From Diospyros lotus (lineage: Eukaryota > Streptophyta > Magnoliopsida > Ericales > Ebenaceae), in NCBI RefSeq assembly GCF_014633365.1, contig NC_068350.1:38617119-38681118 (forward strand): a stretch of 64,000 nucleotides of DNA, in the 5' to 3' direction. This document shows, piece after piece, positions 60,126 through 64,000 of the stretch. Position 1 is the first letter of the stretch, and each line of letters starts with the position of its first letter. Position numbers and translations under genes: made by a program. Below the pieces are notes generated by a model. It was not told the DNA's origin, searched no databases, and was given only the letters and a program-made list of their open reading frames with translations.

Positions 60126-61010
60126 AATGTGAGGGAGGAAAAGACAGCCTCTGATTGTTTGACTGACCTTTTGTTCTGTGTGAGGAGGGACTTGTCAAAA
60201 AAACCATCTTGGATGTGTGAAGTTGTATTTGAAGCACTCAAGGAGTATTGGAATACTCCAGAATTTAAAAACAAATCAGAAAAGGCCAAGAAAAATCGGT
60301 CTTCAGATGTCGGAGGTAGCAAGCATACTTGTGGTTCCATCCCTATGTCAGAGCATAAGAAGAGACTGGTAATATTTGATATTTTTTGTTATTTTCATTA
60401 TACTTAATTACTTAAGTATCGTTGCATGAACATTTTATTTTTTCCCTTGCAGTCTAAGCTACTTGGTCGCCTACCTACACAGGCTGAGTTATTTATTGCG
60501 ACGCACAAAAAAAAAGATAAATCAGGATTTGTTGACAATAGGTCTGAGGAAACTTATGTAAGTATACAACAATACTTGTGTCTTATATTCTATTATGCTT
60601 AACTGACATTTTTGATAGTACAACTTATTCCATGTATATACTTGCAGGCTGACTTCCAGATGCGCCAACATGATGCATCATCACAATCATCAGCAGTTGG
60701 CCCGACAGAAGATAGTGACGCTACTGCACAGCTTTCACAATCAGCTTTTGATGAGACATCATTATGGTTGGAAGTTGCAGGAGAGAAAAAGAAGGGTCGT
60801 GTATATGGGATGGGGTCAGAAGGATACGTTATCCCTGGTTCCTATCATATGTTGTCACCATCGCCACTGCCTCCACAATCGTCGTCCATCTCACTTGCTG
60901 ACCAAATTCAACAAGTTATTAGTGCAGTTATACAACCATTGAATTATCGTTTATCAACCATAGAAAGATTACATAATCCTTCTTCATCACCACCGCCTTC
61001 GGATCATTAG
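60126..61010 (+). CDS. Transposase_24-type protein of the CACTA element (3' exons)
   Basis: Three exons on the plus strand: 60126-60368, 60453-60557 and 60648-61010, all in phase with GT-AG introns (donors GTAATA and GTAAGT, acceptors TTGCAG). Residues include EYWNTPEFKNKSEKAKKNR, GGSKHTCGSIPMSEHKKRL, LPTQAELFIATHKKKDK and NRSEETY. This is the signature of the plant Ptta/En/Spm transposase family (PF03004). The last exon has a GRVYGMGSEGYV motif and a C-terminal helix (LADQIQQVISAVIQPL). The stop is TAG at 61008-61010. A TAG directly precedes the first exon in frame, consistent with a TTAG acceptor at 60122-60125. Upstream exons were not recognised, so the N-terminus is unknown or missing. 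Confidence 0.75.
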
Positions 61011-61232
61011 GAGGATCCGTCATTGCCATGGATAGATATTACATTGTATTATTTTTATTATTCATGGACGATGTATTTTATTAATATTGTATGGATTTCT
61101 TGTATGAATTTAATATTATATAGATTTAATATTGTGTATATCAGGTTTATATATTTATACATTATTTATATTGTGCATAACAGGTTTATATATAAAATTT
61201 TGTAAGAATATTATTTTTTAATTAAATTTAAA

Positions 61233-61690
61233 ATAGAGATGGATTTTGAGACAGAAAAAATCCGTCTCTAAATCCGTCTCAAATTCTTTTCAAACTTCGT
61301 CTATAAATCCGTCTCAATTTGAGACGGAAAAATCCGTCTCTAAAATTCGTCTCTAAATCAGTCTTAAATAGAGACGGCTAAATTCGTCTCTAAATCCGTC
61401 TCAAATAGAGACGGAAAAAAATCGTCTCTAAATCCGTCTCAAATAGAGACGGAAAAATTCGTCTCTAAATTCGTCTCAAACAGAGACGGAAATAATCCGT
61501 CTCTAAATTCGTCTCAAACAGCGATGGAAAAAAATCGTCTCTAAATCCGTCTCAAACAGAGACGGAAATAATCCGTCTCTAAATCCGTCTCTAATCGGTC
61601 TCAAAATCCGTCTCAAATTTACCGACGGAGATTTTAGTGACGGCCCAAAATCCGTCTCAAATGCAAAATTCGTCTCTAAATTCGTCTCAA
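61233..61690. repeat. 3' subterminal array of the CACTA element
   Basis: Over twenty AGAGACGG/CCGTCTCT motifs in alternating orientation, many forming small palindromes of the type TTTGAGACGGAAAAA...CGTCTCTAAA. Confidence 0.85.
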
Positions 61691-61711
61691 ATTGACTGTT
61701 TTCTTGTAATG

Positions 61712-62275
61712 ATTCCGCCCCAGTTGGTGTTGAAAAAGCTTATTCACCAAACGCTAGTAAATGGCTCCTGCATTTTTCAAACCAAAGGGCATCACTATGT
61801 AATAGTAGGTTGTCTTATTGGTGATGAATGTCGTCTTCTCTTGGTCTTCTGGGTGCAATGGAATCTGATGATACCCCTAAAAGGCATCCAGGAAGCTCAT
61901 AAGTAGATATCCAGCTGTTCCATCAATTAAGGCATCAATTCTCAGGAGGGGATAGCTATCCTTCGGGCAGGCCTTGTTAAGATCAGTGAAATCGATGCAT
62001 AGTCTCCACTTGCTCTCTCCTTTAGGCACTAACACAACGTTCGCCAACCATTCTGGATAATTGACTTCCCGGATATATTGTGCCTTCTCTAACTTTGCAA
62101 CTTCAGCATCAATGGCCGGCACTCTGTTAGGGGCGAAGCTCCGCTTCTTTTGCTTAACAGGCCGAAAGCTCGGCCATATTCCCAACTTGTGCGTCATAAC
62201 TTCCAAATCTACTCCAGGCATGTCCTGAGCAGTCCATGCGAAAATGTCTGCATACTGCCGAAGGAGTGCCAATAT
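61712..62275 (-). pseudogene. pol: Gypsy reverse transcriptase, N-terminal part
   Basis: Reads RQYADIFAW, PGVDLEVMTHKL, EVAKLEKAQYIREVNYPEWLANVVLVPK, WRLCIDFTDLNKACPKDSYPL and then SFLDAF with the first catalytic Asp. In-frame TAG codons follow just after SFLDAF and again near the CACTA junction. Upstream, a TAG at 62276-62278 separates it from the linker. The YVDD half is on the other side of the CACTA element. Confidence 0.9.
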
Positions 62276-63105
62276 CTAACTTCTCAACGGTTCTTTTAAG
62301 TCCGCACTTATCTTTATGCAACGGTCTGGGTAATCTTCCTTCAGAGGTATCTCCTCCAATCTGTCCACCGGCTTCTTCATTTTTGAATCCTCTGACCCTT
62401 CCAACAAGAAGCTGACTTCCTTCGGGGGATACTCCTTCTCCTTCCCTCGAAGATCTCTTTGAGGTGCTTCTTCTTCTTGCAACACCACTTCTTTTGCCCC
62501 CACATGCTTTGTCATACCTATGGAGGCCATATAACATTCGCGGGCTGAGCGTATATCTCCTCGTACCTCGCCTATCCCATTGATCGTAGGAAACTTCACC
62601 ATCAAATGCTATATGCGTGGTATGTGCTTGGTATAGCCCGAAGGGCGTTGAGGCCCGATCTTCTGAGGATCATATTATAGGCTGCGGGCACATCTGCTAC
62701 CAGGATGTCCAACATGATTTGGGAGATTCGCGAGCCTTTCCCCACAACTAACGGAAGTTGGATGACCCCATTTGAATATACAGCCTCCCCATCAAATCCC
62801 ACCAAGGGGACCCTTGTTAGCTTTAGCTGTTCCATTTGGTACCCCATGCCAAGGAAGGCTTGGTTATACAAAATTTTCGAAGAGCTTCCCAGATCCACAA
62901 GGATTCATCGGAGCTCCCATTTTCCAAGCTTGGCCGTTATTACTAACGGATCATTTCGATTCAGGTAGCCGAGAAGGTCACTATCCAAAAAAGAGATCGG
63001 CTCCACACACCTTGACCTTTTTAAGCCCCCGGCTCGACTACTAGCATCCTCTTCTCCCTTCGCCATTGGAACTTCCCCTGCGGCAAGCGTATGAAATACG
63101 GGAGG
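62276..63105 (-). pseudogene. pol: Gypsy aspartic protease and linker to RT
   Basis: Protease region at 62602-62910: ILVDLGSSSKILYN (DLG where D-T/S-G is usual), GYQMEQLKLTRVPLVGFDGE and YNMILRRSGLNALRAIPSTYH. A TGA directly precedes the protease motif (near 62908). The frame ends in a TGA at 62602-62604, and the linker continues in another frame as MVKFPTINGIGEVRGD (62600-62276), indicating a one-base slip. Confidence 0.8.
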
Positions 63106-64000
63106 CTAAGGATGATCACCTTCCTCCTGTCGTGGTTTTTCCCTCCGAGGTGAACGTTGAGTATGATCTCGATCCTCTGCCCGGTCCCCCCTAGGGGGAC
63201 TTCGCGTCCGCGACTGTCGATCTTTCCTTCTTCGGGAATCACCTTCCTTAGCCACATAACTCCTCAGGAAGCCTCGGTTGATTAGCTCTTGGATCTCCTC
63301 TTTTAACTGATGACATTCTTTCATATCATGGCCATGATCCCGATGGAAATGGCAATATTTATTCCGATTCCTTCTATCAGACGGTGCTTTCATCGGTCGA
63401 GGCTTCTTCAGATAGTCCTTGTCCTCGATAGTGGCAAGGATTTCCCCTCTCGGGGAATTCAGAGGGGTAAACCCACTCGAATCCCACCGAGGACGATGTT
63501 TTTCCCTCCAGTCCTCGTTCTTCCTTTCTTCGGGGTGTTTCTTTTACTCTTTCTTTTCTACATGCTCTTCCCTCTTCGCTTGCATGACCTCTTCAGCATT
63601 TATGTACTTCATAGCACGACCTAAGATGTCCGTGAATGTGATTGGGGGAGTTTTGGCTAGCGACTGAGCAAAAGGACTGGGCCTTAAGGCATTCTGGAAT
63701 GCTACCATAGCTACACTATGGTCGAAGTTCTCAATGCTCAAAGCTTCCATATTGAAGTGCGAAATGAAGTCTTTCAAAGGTTCTCCCTGGTTCTGCTTCA
63801 GACTAACGAGAGCCATAGTAGACCTTCGATGTCTCCAGAGCGGTGCGAAGTGTGCCAACAAACTACCCCAAAGTTGTGCAAAATTTGCTATGGAATGATG
63901 GGCTAGGTTTGAAAACCAGGCGCGTGCGTGCCCTTCCAAGGTTGCCAAGAAAACCCTACACCACATTGCATCTGAAGCATCCTGCACCATCATATGAGAG
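63106..64000 (-). pseudogene. gag: Gypsy gag (5' end outside window)
   Basis: The capsid-like region 63547-64000 has WCRVFLATLEGHARAWFSNL, LWGSLLAHF and LKDFISHFNMEALSI, the retrotransposon gag pattern. After a TAA at 63544-63546 the same frame continues as a Lys/Arg/Glu-rich linker to a zinc-knuckle-like CHFHRDHGHDMKEC (near 63340) and an Arg-rich tail. A TAG at 63106-63108 cuts it from the protease region. The start codon and 5' LTR lie beyond 64000. Confidence 0.85.

Larger units (their letters stand above)
54346..61711. mobile_element. CACTA (En/Spm-type) DNA transposon (7366 bp)
   Basis: Ends CACTACAAGAAAACAG and CTGTTTTCTTGTAATG form 16-bp inverted repeats with one mismatch. Both ends carry dense subterminal arrays of AGAGACGGA/TCCGTCTCT (54357-54725 and 61233-61690). 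It is inserted in gypsy RT. The flanks give AT/AT as duplication, or TAT/ATT if 3 bp are counted; removing the element with one AT restores the RT frame. A Transposase_24-type gene lies near the 3' end (60126-61010). No TNPD-type transposase was found, so the copy is probably non-autonomous. Confidence 0.9.
47921..64000 (-). mobile_element. Ty3/gypsy retrotransposon of the Tat type (5' end beyond window)
   Basis: Minus-strand element inserted in exon 1 of copy E (flank GCTTT, 47916-47920). Order from the right edge: gag, protease, RT, RNase H, a second archaeal-type RNase H, integrase, minisatellite, an antisense gene, polypurine tract, 3' LTR. Two RNase H domains plus an antisense gene 3' of pol identify the Tat lineage. 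Many in-frame stops make it defective. A CACTA element (54346-61711) sits inside RT. The 5' LTR is not in the window. Confidence 0.9.

Noticed and set aside
63310..63667. Plus-strand frames over the gag region
   Set aside because: Shadows of the minus-strand gag, whose motifs are clear.

Overview
This is nuclear DNA from a flowering plant, most likely a eudicot. It is AT-rich, genes are interrupted by GT-AG introns, and the mobile elements are all plant types: Ty1/copia, Ty3/gypsy of the dual-RNase H Tat type, Cassandra TRIMs with a 5S-like LTR, CACTA and hAT. I cannot name the species. By my boundaries roughly 57% of the window is recognisable mobile DNA.

The rest is dominated by one small gene family that I do not recognise, present in at least six copies. 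Copies A, B and C (about 2576-6260, 6261-13300, 13301-16260) are tandem on the + strand. Copies P1 (about 19000-28200), D (31804-33849) and E (42185-47920, 5' end displaced) lie on the - strand. Only D can be read as an intact gene: four exons of 292, 74, 35 and 196 bp join in frame with GT-AG introns into a 198-residue protein with a basic, Ser/Arg-rich C-terminus. B and C share a 2-bp frameshift and a lost splice donor. A has lost exons 3-4 and carries a CACTA fragment. E is cut in exon 1 by a gypsy element. P1 is diverged. A-C also carry an antisense copy of the exon 1/intron 1 region facing the sense copy, so a transcript could fold into a long hairpin. P1 contains an inverted array of exon-like units.

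Layout: 1-2575, LTR fragment. 2576-16260, copies A-C, with a solo LTR (9090-12011) in B. 16261-19000, mostly unassigned, with a possible SINE. 19001-28200, P1 split by a decayed copia element (19899-26036). 28420-36870, the D unit with a Cassandra solo LTR and a hAT element. 36880-47920, the E unit with a complete Cassandra, a solo LTR and a nested LTR pair in intron 3. 47921-64000, the 3' part of a Tat-type gypsy element (LTR, antisense gene, minisatellite, integrase, two RNase H domains, RT, protease, gag), whose RT is split by a 7.4-kb CACTA element (54346-61711).

Most element boundaries rest on target-site duplications that can be read directly, several of them confirmed by empty sites in paralogous copies. 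The order of insertions relative to the gene duplications can therefore be followed. No RNA gene, CRISPR array or other conventional gene was found.
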